Shown: positions 1-8,049 of the stretch, piece after piece
Layout: each line of letters opens with the position of its first letter
How positions within the stretch are numbered: the stretch's first letter is position 1
Assembly (NCBI GenBank): GCA_965120415.1
Contig: CBCPNA010000036.1
Coordinates: 1-32,820, forward strand
Direction of reading: 5' to 3'
DNA: 32,820 nucleotides
From: CBCPNA01 sp965120415
GTDB lineage: Bacteria > Bacillota > Clostridia > Lachnospirales > CAG-274
Program-made: the position numbers and the translations under genes
Notes under the pieces: generated by a model
The model's database searches: none
Seen by the model: only the letters and a program-made list of their open reading frames with translations
Told to the model about the DNA's origin: nothing

Positions 1-151
1 GAACATTAAAGATAAAGGTAAAAGCCAGCAAAAAATAAATTCAGTTGGCTACTAACACAAAAGAAAGAAGGATAGCTTAACAAAATGCTACTAATGCGTC
101 AGTAAATTAATATGTTTATGAGAGCAAAGGTATACCGGGAGGATTAATATA

Positions 152-643
152 ATGCCAAAAAAAGAAAAAGATAATAATAAAAAAAAGCAAGTAACTTCTC
201 AAGGAGAGACAGCTCATAATGATAACATACATAGCAATACTTCTTCTTTAGAAAGATTATTACAATCACTTAACAATATAGCTCAAGATTTATTAGCAAA
301 ATCAGAAGAAAAAGCTAAAGCTACTAATGGAAGCACAGGATTAGCAATTGGAGATGCTAATGCTTATAATGCCACAATACCTACTAGAGGTAATAATGAT
401 AGGGAAAAAAAATTAGCTGCTGGAGATTCTGCAGCGTTTGGGATAGATGGTGAAGATGCAAGAAAAGAGGATGCTAATATTCCTTTTGGTAAATTAATAA
501 TTGTCGCACCAGGTTCAGAAAAAAAACTCAATAATACGGCAAAAAGAATTTCAGATATTCAAAAAAAATCTAAAGACATTCAAGAAAACAAACCTGAAAA
601 GAAATTTCAAATAACTTATCAAGAAGAATTTGACATATTTTAA
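152..643 (+). CDS. Orphan hydrophilic protein, 163 aa
   Basis: I do not recognise this protein. It is highly charged and rich in Lys, Asn, Asp and Glu. It has no signal peptide, no membrane segment and almost no hydrophobic core, so it is probably disordered or forms short helices (residues about 33-55 could be one amphipathic helix). The ATG follows a good Shine-Dalgarno GGGAGG with about 9 bases of spacing, and a terminator-like hairpin lies just after the stop, so it looks like a real monocistronic gene. The middle is richer in Gly and Ala (about 60-105). In style (charged, Lys-rich, no known domain) it resembles the 548-aa orphan at 10513, but I see no clear sequence match between them. 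Function unknown. Confidence 0.6.
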   Translation: MPKKEKDNNKKKQVTSQGETAHNDNIHSNTSSLERLLQSLNNIAQDLLAKSEEKAKATNGSTGLAIGDANAYNATIPTRGNNDREKKLAAGDSAAFGIDGEDARKEDANIPFGKLIIVAPGSEKKLNNTAKRISDIQKKSKDIQENKPEKKFQITYQEEFDIF

Positions 644-646
644 AAT

Positions 647-687
647 AAAAAAAGATACTTTTAAATATTTAAGAGTGTCTTTTTTTG
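647..687 (+). terminator. Rho-independent terminator after the 163-aa orphan gene
   Basis: An A-rich arm ending in GATACTT pairs, with G-T wobbles, with AAGAGTGTC after a loop of about 10 bases, followed by seven T residues. It begins a few bases after the stop codon. Confidence 0.7.
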
Positions 688-784
688 CTTGTAATTTTTT
701 TGCTTGTAAATAAATTTATTTAAATAAATTTGAATATTTATAAAGCTTAAGCAAGGCTATTTAATGCTATAGATAAGCAAGCAA

Positions 785-810
785 AAAGCCACTTTAAATT
801 AAGTGGCTTT
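785..810 (-). terminator. Terminator of the amino-acid ABC operon
   Basis: Perfect 10-bp stem (AAAGCCACTT / AAGTGGCTTT) with a 6-base loop. Read on the minus strand it is followed by TTTTT-GC, directly downstream of the ATPase stop codon. Confidence 0.8.
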
Positions 811-814
811 AATT

Positions 815-1534
815 TTACAAAACTTTTGATAAAAAATCTATTGTACGCTGGTTAGATGGATTTTCAAAAATTTGTTTTGGGCTTGCATCTTCACAAATTG
901 TGCCGTTATCCATAAATATAACTCTTGTTGCTACTTCTTTTGCAAACGCCATTTCATGGGTTACGACAATCATAGTCATACCGTTTTTGGCAAGCTCTTT
1001 CATAACATCTAGCACCTCTTTAACCATTTCTGGGTCTAGAGCTGAAGTTGGCTCATCAAAAAGCATAACATCAGGCTTCATAGCTAAAGCACGAACGATA
1101 GCAATACGCTGTTTTTGCCCACCAGAAAGGCTATTAGGGTATGCATCTTTTTTATCTTCAAGCCTTACTAGCTTTAAAAGCTCTATTGCCTCTTTTTCTA
1201 TCACAGCTTTTTCTACCTTTTTAACTTTAATAGGAGCAAGAGTAATATTTTGTAAAACTGTTAAATGTGGGAAAAGGTTGAAATTTTGAAAAACCATGCC
1301 CATTTTTTGCCTATGTATATTTATATCTACTTTTTTATCGTTTAAATCAATGCCTTCAAAAATAATACTTCCGTTTGACTGTTCAAGCTTATTAAGGCAT
1401 CTTAAAAAGGTACTTTTGCCAGAACCAGACGCACCTATAATAACGACAACTTCGCCTTTTGAAATAACTGTGTTTATATTTTTTAATACATGATTTTGCC
1501 CAAAATGTTTGTTTAAATTTTTAATTTCTATCAT
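815..1534 (-). CDS. Polar amino-acid ABC transporter, ATP-binding protein (GlnQ/ArtM/HisP type)
   Basis: ATPase of a polar amino-acid uptake ABC transporter, 239 aa, the usual length. The Walker A motif GASGSGKS is at about residues 34-41, followed by a Q-loop (VFQNFNLFPH), the signature LSGGQKQR, Walker B VMLFDEPTSALD and the H-loop VTHE, so all catalytic elements are intact. The ATG chosen (start of MIEIKNLNKHFG) follows AGGAGG at 1545-1550 with 10 bases of spacing; a reading frame opening ten codons further upstream has no such site. The gene overlaps the end of the permease gene by 14 bp, so the two are translationally coupled. The family usually carries glutamine, arginine, histidine or cystine. 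The ARG-like boxes upstream favour arginine or another basic amino acid here, which is inference. Confidence 0.93.
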   Translation of the reverse strand: MIEIKNLNKHFGQNHVLKNINTVISKGEVVVIIGASGSGKSTFLRCLNKLEQSNGSIIFEGIDLNDKKVDINIHRQKMGMVFQNFNLFPHLTVLQNITLAPIKVKKVEKAVIEKEAIELLKLVRLEDKKDAYPNSLSGGQKQRIAIVRALAMKPDVMLFDEPTSALDPEMVKEVLDVMKELAKNGMTMIVVTHEMAFAKEVATRVIFMDNGTICEDASPKQIFENPSNQRTIDFLSKVL

Positions 1535-2231
1535 TTTTGTTAAGCCTCCTTTCAAACCTTGCAAGTATCCTTGAAAGGGTGAACGTTAGGACAAAATAAA
1601 TAGCAGCTGTAACTAAAAGAGGATGTAGCGGGATTAAAGAGGCACCTTGTATAGCGTAAGTTTTGGTCATTAATTCTTGTATACCTATAGCATAAAGGAT
1701 AGAAGATTCTTTAATTAAAACGATAAACTCATTGCCGAGGGCAGGTAGAACATTTTTTATAGCTTGGGGCATGATGATATATCTTAAAACCATTTTATTT
1801 TTCATACCTAAAGATAGGGCGGCCTCTGTTTGCCCTTTATCGAGAGCTGATATACCGGAGCGTATAATTTCGGCAACATAAGCGCCTGAATTTAGGCTTA
1901 GGGCAAAAGCTCCGGGCAAAAGCCTTTTAAGCTCCATTTCATATATATATATATTAGATAGACCTTTGAATAACGGCGATAAAAATGTATACCATATTAA
2001 AACTTGCACCAAAACAGGGCTACCTCTTGTAATTTCTATATAAGCGTTAGCTATATACCTAAAAAACTTTATTTTGGATATTTTCATCATAGCTAAAATA
2101 ATACCGATTATTGTGCCTAATATGATAGTTATAATGCATATGATGATAGTTGATAAAGTACCACTTATATATAGAGGATAATATTTTTTAATAAAAGAAA
2201 ATTTTTCAAAAAAATCTAAAAATGCTTCCAA
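1521..2231 (-). CDS. Polar amino-acid ABC transporter, permease (HisM/GlnP type)
   Basis: Membrane subunit of the same transporter, 236 aa. It shows the family features: an N-terminal membrane segment (LSTIIICIITIILGTIIG), the ITRGSPVLVQ motif after the second or third helix, and the cytoplasmic EAA loop (EAALSLGMKNKMVLRYIIMPQAI) that docks on the ATPase. Translation starts at TTG, placed by GGAGG at 2239-2243 about 7 bases upstream. It is the first gene of a two-gene operon with its own promoter at 2262-2290. No substrate-binding protein is encoded in this window. These transporters normally need one, so it must be supplied from elsewhere if the system works. Confidence 0.92.
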   Translation of the reverse strand: MEAFLDFFEKFSFIKKYYPLYISGTLSTIIICIITIILGTIIGIILAMMKISKIKFFRYIANAYIEITRGSPVLVQVLIWYTFLSPLFKGLSNIYIYEMELKRLLPGAFALSLNSGAYVAEIIRSGISALDKGQTEAALSLGMKNKMVLRYIIMPQAIKNVLPALGNEFIVLIKESSILYAIGIQELMTKTYAIQGASLIPLHPLLVTAAIYFVLTFTLSRILARFERRLNKNDRN

Positions 2232-2261
2232 CTTATTTCCTCCTCCAAAATGTTTAAATAT

Positions 2262-2290
2262 ATAATAACATTTTATTTATAAAAATGCAA
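2262..2290 (-). promoter_or_regulatory. Sigma-A promoter of the amino-acid ABC operon
   Basis: On the minus strand TTGCAT (2285-2290), a 17-bp spacer and TATTAT (2262-2267). The predicted start is about 20 bases before the permease Shine-Dalgarno. The -35 box lies inside the first ARG-like repeat. Confidence 0.75.
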
Positions 2291-2383
2291 CAATTATTTA
2301 TAAAAATGCATATTTTTAAATTTTGAAGTGAAAATATGAATAAATATTAATTTATGAAAATGCATAATTTTTATGAAAAGTAT
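2275..2383. promoter_or_regulatory. Cluster of ArgR/AhrC-like boxes
   Basis: Repeats resembling the Firmicute ARG box (CATGAATAAAAATKCAAK): ATTTATAAAAATGCAA at 2275-2290, ATTTATAAAAATGCAT at 2296-2311, TATGAATAAATATTAA at 2335-2350, ATTTATGAAAATGCAT at 2350-2365 and a weaker copy at 2370-2383. The first two are 21 bp apart, the spacing of paired 18-bp ArgR boxes, and the first covers the -35 box. The base matches and spacing are direct observations; binding by ArgR is inferred. Confidence 0.55.
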
Positions 2384-2432
2384 AAATAAAAAAATATGTT
2401 TTTGAAAAAAAGTAAAAATGAATACAAAACAA

Positions 2433-2462
2433 TTCCTCCTCTGTTTTAATTTAGAGGAGGAA
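2433..2462 (-). terminator. Hairpin ending the peptidase-hydrolase operon
   Basis: Perfect 10-bp stem (TTCCTCCTCT / AGAGGAGGAA) with a 10-base loop, just downstream of the hydrolase stop on the minus strand, followed there by ATTGTTTTG. The U-tract is short, so termination may be partial. Confidence 0.6.
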
Positions 2463-2470
2463 ACATAAAA

Positions 2471-3310
2471 CTACAAAAATCTATAAGACTGCCAAGTAAC
2501 GAAGCCTTCATCTTTTAATAAAACTTTTAAAAGATGAGTCCATTCTTTAGTGCCTTCTATTTGTTCTGCAAGGCATAAGCCATGTAAGCCATTTTGGAAA
2601 ATGTGTAAATAAAAAGGAACATTTTTATCTTTTAAAGCAAGTGCGTATTCTATAGAGTTTTTAACGCTAACTGTATTATCCATTGCGGTATGCCATATGA
2701 AAGTTTTTGGCATATCTTCTCTTATATTTTTTTCAAGAGAAAGAGTTTTGATAAGCTCTGTATCGTTTCCAGCTAAATTTTTAACACAGCCGTCATGTTT
2801 AAAATCTTCGCAAAAAGATATAACAGGATAGCTTAAAATTTGTAAATCTGGTTTTGCTGATATTTTGTCGATTTCATCTAGAGGCTCGTGTTCAAATTTG
2901 TCAAAATATTGACTAACTAGCCCTGCTAGATGCCCTCCAGCAGAAAAGCCAGCAATACCGACTTTTTTTGGATCTATATTAAATTTATCTGCATTATGCC
3001 TTACGTATCTTATGGCTCTTTTAGCATCCATTAAAGGAGCAGGAAATTTGTAAGGGGCAACCCTATATTTTAGTTCAAAAGCGTTAATACCAAAAAAGTT
3101 TAGCCATCTACCGAATCTTTCTCCTTCGTTAGAAGAACAAAAAGAATAGCCACCACCAGGCAAAATAATTATAGCTCCACGTTTTTCTATTTTTTCATCA
3201 TCTTCTTCTACTAAATAAGGAATTAATGTTCCAGCAAATTTATTTTCATCATTAGTTATATTTTCATCAGAAAGGGGCATTTTATCACCCCAAATATTGT
3301 AAGTTTCCAT
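2471..3310 (-). CDS. Alpha/beta-hydrolase (BD-FAE / acetyl-esterase-like)
   Basis: Serine hydrolase of 279 aa with the alpha/beta fold. The N-terminal part has the oxyanion-hole stretch ILPGGGYSF (about 49-57), as in carbohydrate esterase and hormone-sensitive-lipase relatives. The nucleophile is Ser123 in GFSAGG, and the likely acid and base are Asp211 (HTAMDNTV) and His243 (NGLHG). There is no signal peptide, so it acts in the cytoplasm. Substrate is unclear: relatives deacetylate xylo-oligosaccharides or act on small esters. The ATG has an AAGGAG Shine-Dalgarno, and the gene follows the methionine aminopeptidase gene by 19 bp, so it is the last gene of that operon. Confidence 0.85.
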   Translation of the reverse strand: METYNIWGDKMPLSDENITNDENKFAGTLIPYLVEEDDEKIEKRGAIIILPGGGYSFCSSNEGERFGRWLNFFGINAFELKYRVAPYKFPAPLMDAKRAIRYVRHNADKFNIDPKKVGIAGFSAGGHLAGLVSQYFDKFEHEPLDEIDKISAKPDLQILSYPVISFCEDFKHDGCVKNLAGNDTELIKTLSLEKNIREDMPKTFIWHTAMDNTVSVKNSIEYALALKDKNVPFYLHIFQNGLHGLCLAEQIEGTKEWTHLLKVLLKDEGFVTWQSYRFL

Positions 3311-3329
3311 ATTTATCTCCTTTTAATAA

Positions 3330-4202
3330 TTATTCAGTTAAGATTTCACAGCCATCTTCTGTAACTAAAACAGTATGTTCCCACTGGGCAGAAAGCTTAC
3401 CATCTTTTGTAACAACAGTCCAATTATCTTTCAAAATACTGCATTCAAAAGAGCCTTCATTAATCATAGGTTCGATAGTTAATATCATATTAGGTACTAA
3501 AATCATAGTTTTTTCTGTTGTTCTAAAATGATAAACATAAGGGTCATCATGAAATTTGAGCCCAATTCCATGCCCGGTTAAAGCACGGACAACAGAATAG
3601 CCATATTCATCAGCGATATCATTTATCCTATTGCCTATATTTGCAACTGGTTCATAAGGCTTTAAAGCTTTAATACCTTCATATAAGCATTTTTTGGTTA
3701 CTTCTACTAACTTTTTAGCATTTGGGCTAACTTCTCCTATCATGTACATACGGCTCATGTCGGCGTAATATCCATTTAAAATAGAGGTTATATCTATATT
3801 TAAAATATCACCATTTTTTAAAATATCATTTTTTGATGGTATACCATGGCAAATAACATTGTTTAAAGAGGTGCAGCAGCTTTTAGGAAAGCCGTTATAA
3901 TTTAGAGGGGCTGGTATTGCGCCGGCGTCTGTAGTTAGCTTATGGATAATATGGTTAATTTCTTCTGTCGAGATACCTTCTTTTATATACTTTTCAGCCT
4001 CATCTAAAATTTGTTTAGTAAGCTTTGCGCATTTTTTAACTCCTTCTATTTGTTCATGATTTAATATTAAACGAGAAGAAGGGAGAGGATAATTTTGTTT
4101 TACAAAATAAGCTAGCTTTTCTTTATCTGATTCCATATGACAAGCTTTATATTTTTTAGCACTTCCACACCAACACGGATTATTTCTTTCAAATTTTAGC
4201 AA
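3330..4202 (-). CDS. map: Type I methionine aminopeptidase with N-terminal SEC-C zinc knuckle
   Basis: Removes the initiator methionine from new proteins. 290 aa, longer than the roughly 250-aa core because of an N-terminal extension carrying an SEC-C motif (Cys10, Cys12, Cys21, His22), which binds zinc and may help docking to ribosomes or SecA-like partners. The catalytic M24 domain (from about residue 45) has the expected ligands: His in VICHGIPS, Asp in NIDITS, Asp in YADMSR, His in GHGIGLKFH, Glu in TIEPM and Glu in WEHTV. The start is TTG, with GAGGTG 8 bases upstream, and overlaps the end of the upstream PD-(D/E)XK gene by 7 bp. It may be a second copy beside a ribosomal-operon map gene, as in many clostridia; this window cannot show that. 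Confidence 0.92.
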   Translation of the reverse strand: MLKFERNNPCWCGSAKKYKACHMESDKEKLAYFVKQNYPLPSSRLILNHEQIEGVKKCAKLTKQILDEAEKYIKEGISTEEINHIIHKLTTDAGAIPAPLNYNGFPKSCCTSLNNVICHGIPSKNDILKNGDILNIDITSILNGYYADMSRMYMIGEVSPNAKKLVEVTKKCLYEGIKALKPYEPVANIGNRINDIADEYGYSVVRALTGHGIGLKFHDDPYVYHFRTTEKTMILVPNMILTIEPMINEGSFECSILKDNWTVVTKDGKLSAQWEHTVLVTEDGCEILTE

Positions 4203-4906
4203 GATTTATTCACCTCATTTTCATAAAAATCAATAACATCTTTTAAATCTTTTTGCAAAAGCATATTTAAGCCCTTTTCAGAAAGGGTATAGATACCTCT
4301 TTCTTTTGTTTTTAAAAAATAGCCGTTATAATTTTTGTATAAAATGTTATAGCAATCTTCTATATTTGTTAGATTTTTTATATCTTTAGCAGAAGCCTTT
4401 TTTAGCTTTTTTAAAGCGCAGGCGATAAATATTGTTTTTTCTTTATAGGCTGTTAAAATATTAGCATTTTTTGTAGAAGAACCACCTATGTTTGCTTGTA
4501 TATTTCTATCATTTAGCTCTTTAAAAATGCTTTTTCTTTTTTTTGAATTAACTTTTGTAAAATTAGGGGTTAAAACAACTTGTACATTTGCAAATTTATT
4601 AAAGCTTATGGTAATTAAGCCTATATTGAGTGTTTTTAAAAGACTTATCATATTTTTAACATTTTTATTTTTAAAGCTTTTTGGGGCTTTTATAGCAACA
4701 AAAACATAATTTGCTATGCGTTTTCTTTCTAATGCTTGGTACAAAAGCTGCATATTAAAGCTTTTTTTAAGCTCTATAATTATTAAATCATCATCTTTTT
4801 TGCATACAACATCACAATTTTTAACTTCGGCATCTACTGTATAACCATTTTTTATAAAATAGTCTTTTATAGGCAAGAAGAGATCTGTTTCTTTTAAATT
4901 TTGCAT
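4196..4906 (-). CDS. DUF2161-like putative PD-(D/E)XK nuclease-fold protein
   Basis: 236 aa. The N-terminal 70 residues fit a PD-(D/E)XK core: Asp32 in CDVVCKK, then Glu45-Leu-Lys47 in IIIELKKS, then the hydrophobic strand NYVFVAIKAP. That pattern and the length resemble the DUF2161 family, predicted phosphodiesterases of unknown substrate. The C-terminal third (about 155-236) is compatible with a winged-helix domain: helices, then KNYNGYFLKTKERGIYTLSEKG, which looks like a wing and strand pair. The gene starts one base after the stop of the Xaa-Pro aminopeptidase and overlaps the map gene, so it is translated as part of the operon; its own Shine-Dalgarno is weak. Function, and whether it cuts nucleic acid, is unknown. 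Confidence 0.7.
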   Translation of the reverse strand: MQNLKETDLFLPIKDYFIKNGYTVDAEVKNCDVVCKKDDDLIIIELKKSFNMQLLYQALERKRIANYVFVAIKAPKSFKNKNVKNMISLLKTLNIGLITISFNKFANVQVVLTPNFTKVNSKKRKSIFKELNDRNIQANIGGSSTKNANILTAYKEKTIFIACALKKLKKASAKDIKNLTNIEDCYNILYKNYNGYFLKTKERGIYTLSEKGLNMLLQKDLKDVIDFYENEVNKSC

Positions 4907-4907
4907 T

Positions 4908-6146
4908 TTATTTTTGCATAAAGGCTTCTATTTCTTCCACAGTTTTTATAATATCTTTTGAAAGATTTTCACAGCCATTTTTTGTAACCAAGATATCATC
5001 TTCTATACGTATGCCTATATTTTCTTCTTTTATATAAAGCCCTGGCTCAACTGTCACAACCATGCCTTCTTTTAATACCGTTTCTTGCATATTTATGCAT
5101 ATATCATGTGCTTCAAGCCCTAAAAAGTGGGAAACATTGTGGTAAAAATATTTAGAAAGCTCTTTATCTTCTTTTATAAGCCCTATTTTTATAAGCTCTT
5201 TTGTATAATAGGCTATCAAAACTTGGTTTAGCTCTTTTAATACAACATTAGGCTTTATAAAATCTATTACCAATTGTTGCCCTTTTAATACTATATTGTA
5301 AAATAGCTTTTGCCTATCAGAAAATTTACCGTTTATAGGAAATGTACGAGAAATGTCGGCAGAATAATAGCTATATGTAGCGCCTAAATCTAAAAGCACT
5401 AAGCTATTGTCTTCTATTTTGCAATTATTGTCTATATAATGTAAAATAGCGGCATTTTTAGAAGAGGCTAAAATTGTATCAAAAGCTTTATGCTTTACGT
5501 TATTTTTTTTAAGCTCAAAATCGAAAAAGGCCTCTAGCTCATATTCATACATACCTTGTTTTGCATTTTTTAGCATGGCGTATATACCGTCTTTTGTAAT
5601 ATTAATAGCCTTTTTTAAAGCTGATATTTCATAATCTTTTTTAATAAGCCTAAAGCTAGCTATAATAGGGTATATATTTATCATATTAGCAAAAGGATAA
5701 TTTTTTTTAAAATCTTTTGCAAAATCAAAAGCTGGAGCATTAGGGGCAAAATACCTATTTTCTAAATCTAAATATAAATTATTAATACAATGCCTAAAAA
5801 AAAGGGCAGAAAAGGTTTGATAAAATTCATCTAAAAACTTAATATTTTGGATATTAGAAAGTTCTATAGCATCTTCTATAGAGATAGAAGCACCTTCCCA
5901 TTTTGCTTTTAGCTCATCATAGCGTTCTATAAATAAAAATTCTTCTATTATATTATTTGCCTTGATAGCTAGATATATAACCTTTTCTTTATCGATACCG
6001 GTAAAATAATAAAAATTTCTATTTGGGGTAAAAGGGTATAGCTGGTCGCCTATTTTTATAGGGGGCTTGCCAGCAAATAATAAAACGGAAGAAAAGTCTT
6101 TTAAATCTTTTAAAACACTTTTTCTATTTTCATAAAAATAGTTCAT
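4908..6146 (-). CDS. pepP: Xaa-Pro aminopeptidase (M24B, PepP family)
   Basis: Metallopeptidase that releases the N-terminal residue ahead of proline. 412 aa, with an N-terminal creatinase-like domain (about 1-160, including the PNRNFYYFTGID signature) and a C-terminal pita-bread catalytic domain. Metal and catalytic residues are visible: Asp in LLDLGATYS, Asp in YSADISRTF, His in HNVSHFLGLEAHD, Glu in TVEPGLYI and Glu in IRIEDDIL. There is no signal peptide, so it is cytoplasmic. The ATG follows GGAGG with good spacing. It is the first gene of a four-gene minus-strand operon with its own promoter (6176-6204), ahead of the PD-(D/E)XK protein, map and the hydrolase. Confidence 0.93.
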   Translation of the reverse strand: MNYFYENRKSVLKDLKDFSSVLLFAGKPPIKIGDQLYPFTPNRNFYYFTGIDKEKVIYLAIKANNIIEEFLFIERYDELKAKWEGASISIEDAIELSNIQNIKFLDEFYQTFSALFFRHCINNLYLDLENRYFAPNAPAFDFAKDFKKNYPFANMINIYPIIASFRLIKKDYEISALKKAINITKDGIYAMLKNAKQGMYEYELEAFFDFELKKNNVKHKAFDTILASSKNAAILHYIDNNCKIEDNSLVLLDLGATYSYYSADISRTFPINGKFSDRQKLFYNIVLKGQQLVIDFIKPNVVLKELNQVLIAYYTKELIKIGLIKEDKELSKYFYHNVSHFLGLEAHDICINMQETVLKEGMVVTVEPGLYIKEENIGIRIEDDILVTKNGCENLSKDIIKTVEEIEAFMQK

Positions 6147-6175
6147 ACAACTCCTCCAAAAATATTTGTAATATA

Positions 6176-6204
6176 ATTTTACCCAATTTTGAACATATTT
6201 TCAA
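6176..6204 (-). promoter_or_regulatory. Sigma-A promoter of the pepP operon
   Basis: On the minus strand TTGAAA (6199-6204), 17-bp spacer, TAAAAT (6176-6181), ending about 30 bases upstream of the pepP ATG. Confidence 0.75.
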
Positions 6205-6222
6205 GAAAAAAATAAAAGTAAA

Positions 6223-6771
6223 CTAAATAATATTAAATTTTAAAATATCTTTTATATATTTAACGCTATCATTATGTAAAGCATTATCAAAAGATGCACA
6301 GCCTTTTTCAAATAGATAAAAATCTATATGCTTTTCATAATTAACAGAGGTATTGTAAAGCGCTATAGCATTTTGCAGTACACAAATATTTGTTACCACA
6401 CCTAAAAGCTCTATACTATCGTATGTAAGCACAATTTGCTTTAGGGTATCGTTATTTATACAATAGCTATTTTTTTCTATAAAAATACCTTTTGATAAAA
6501 TAGCGGTATCTTTTATTTTACCAAAAAGGCTATGCCCTATTGTACCCTTTTGGCAGTGGAGAGGGAAGGCTCTAGCTTCTGGATGGTTTTGCCATTTATC
6601 TTTTGTATGGGTATCTAGCGTAAAAATTATATCGTTTTTGTTTTTTAAATAAAGCATAATTCTTTCATTAATAATATCTTCTATATTTTGGGCATTTTTA
6701 CCTGCGGTTAAAATACCGTCATTTGCTACAAAATCATTTTGATAATCGATAACAATTAAAACTTTTTTCAT
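6223..6771 (-). CDS. pncA: Nicotinamidase (isochorismatase-like hydrolase)
   Basis: Hydrolyses nicotinamide to nicotinate and ammonia for NAD salvage. 182 aa, the usual length. The catalytic triad Asp9 (VIDYQNDF), Lys100 (IEKNSYC) and Cys130 (VTNICV) is present, as are the metal ligands Asp53, His55, His63 and His72 (DTHTKDKWQNH and FPLHCQKGT). The ATG follows AGGAG with a 7-base gap. The gene lies downstream of the terminator of the NlpC/P60 gene; I found no convincing separate promoter in the short gap, so it may depend partly on read-through. Confidence 0.92.
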   Translation of the reverse strand: MKKVLIVIDYQNDFVANDGILTAGKNAQNIEDIINERIMLYLKNKNDIIFTLDTHTKDKWQNHPEARAFPLHCQKGTIGHSLFGKIKDTAILSKGIFIEKNSYCINNDTLKQIVLTYDSIELLGVVTNICVLQNAIALYNTSVNYEKHIDFYLFEKGCASFDNALHNDSVKYIKDILKFNII

Positions 6772-6806
6772 ACAAACTCCTAAAATTGTAATAAAATTAT
6801 AAAAAA

Positions 6807-6831
6807 AGATATATAATTGAATTATATATCT
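6807..6831 (-). terminator. Terminator of the NlpC/P60 gene
   Basis: Perfect 12-bp inverted repeat with a one-base centre (AGATATATAATT / AATTATATATCT), followed on the minus strand by TTTTTTT. The stem is almost entirely A-T, so it may leak into pncA. Confidence 0.6.
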
Positions 6832-6850
6832 AATTTATTAATTTATTAAT

Positions 6851-7996
6851 CTATTGTAAAACTCTTTTAGCGCCATAATAAATAAGAGGGCTATAAGGGT
6901 TGTCAAGGTCTGATATGGTAACCCCTTTATTATCTGTATCTGTGGAGTGGATATATTGCCCATCGCCTATATATATAGCAACATGCCCTATATCGCCCCC
7001 TTCTGTAAAGGTGAAGAAGATTAAATCGCCAGGCATAAGCTCATCTTTAGAAACAGATACGCCGTTTAAATATTGGTCGGCTGAGCGCCTATTTAATGTG
7101 ATATTAAAATGTTCAAAAACAGAATATGTAAAGCCAGAACAATCTGTACCGGTGCTTAAATCTGTACCACCGTAAACATAAGGGGTACCTAGAAAAGATT
7201 TAGCATAGTTTACTATATCTTGCCCTGTTGGAGATTCTGTATTTATATATGTATCTTCATCATTATCATCAGCATTATCTTCTTCTGAATCTACATCTTC
7301 ATCTATATCCTCTATATCCTCATTTTCATCATCATAGCTAGATGAAGAATTATCAATAGTATCTTGTAAGATAGCGTAACTAGAGCCTATATAGCCTATT
7401 ATATTGCTATCTTCTATCTCTATTTTATACCAGCCCTCTAACACTTCTAAAACTTTTGCATAGGCATTAGTAGGTAAGACAGCTAAAATATCAGCTTGGG
7501 TAGAAGGGGCGCTCCTAACATTTAAGCCGGATGGAGAAGTTATTTTGGCATATTTGGTTGTGCTTGTGGTTGTGCTAAAAGCTGTAATATTTTCATTTGA
7601 AATAAAGCCAACGGTGTCTTTGAATAAAATTTGGGCAAAATCACCAACTGTTTGGTAAATAATAACAGCAGAACCAGAAGGTATTTCTCCTATTTGGCTA
7701 GAATCAAGATCAGGAGAAACAAACACCGGTATGCTATCTTGCTCTTCTGAGTAGACTTTAGCTATTTGTGTTTCTAAATAATCATTTTTTTTAGAAACAG
7801 AAAGCTGATAGATAGAGGATAAATCAGAAAGCTTTGATATAGTTTCGCCGGATGAGCTAGAAGATATGACAAGTGCGTTATAAAGGTCTAGCTCACCATC
7901 ATCAGTAGCTGTAATATAACTAGCAGCAGAGGTATTACAGCTACAATACATAACAAAAGCAGAAGATAAAGCGACAGCTTTTTTAAAATATGTCAT
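6851..7996 (-). CDS. Secreted NlpC/P60 cell-wall peptidase with two SH3b domains
   Basis: D,L-endopeptidase that cuts peptidoglycan stem peptides outside the cell. 381 aa. A signal peptide (about 1-25; Lys then a hydrophobic stretch) is followed by two bacterial SH3 domains (about 80-140 and 148-210, the second with the typical GLNVRSAPS), an acidic Asp/Glu linker (about 221-250) and a C-terminal NlpC/P60 domain. Catalytic Cys286 (TDCSGF), His338 (GHVAIYIG) and His350 (YIHSTD) are all present. Cysteines at 18 and 20 lie inside the signal region, but the lipobox fit is poor. The promoter is a perfect consensus and carries a WalR-like direct repeat against its -10, which fits a wall hydrolase. 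Confidence 0.92.
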   Translation of the reverse strand: MTYFKKAVALSSAFVMYCSCNTSAASYITATDDGELDLYNALVISSSSSGETISKLSDLSSIYQLSVSKKNDYLETQIAKVYSEEQDSIPVFVSPDLDSSQIGEIPSGSAVIIYQTVGDFAQILFKDTVGFISNENITAFSTTTSTTKYAKITSPSGLNVRSAPSTQADILAVLPTNAYAKVLEVLEGWYKIEIEDSNIIGYIGSSYAILQDTIDNSSSSYDDENEDIEDIDEDVDSEEDNADDNDEDTYINTESPTGQDIVNYAKSFLGTPYVYGGTDLSTGTDCSGFTYSVFEHFNITLNRRSADQYLNGVSVSKDELMPGDLIFFTFTEGGDIGHVAIYIGDGQYIHSTDTDNKGVTISDLDNPYSPLIYYGAKRVLQ

Positions 7997-8032
7997 AAAA
8001 CCTCCTTATATAAAAACAATATAGTTGTAATA

Positions 8033-8049
8033 ATTACATAGTTATAACA
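8033..8049 (-). promoter_or_regulatory. WalR-like direct repeat at the NlpC/P60 promoter
   Basis: On the minus strand TGTTAT-AACTA-TGTAAT, an exact fit to the WalR (YycF) consensus TGTWAH-N5-TGTWAH. It begins at the base directly after the -10 box, so a bound regulator would cover the transcription start. Confidence 0.6.

Noticed and set aside
2..55. Open frame ending NIKDKGKSQQKINSVGY-stop at the left edge
   Set aside because: Too short to tell the tail of an upstream gene from chance; no supporting signal.
900..1493. Plus-strand frames opposite the ATPase gene
   Set aside because: They are antisense shadows of a clear minus-strand ABC ATPase, with no ribosome-binding sites.
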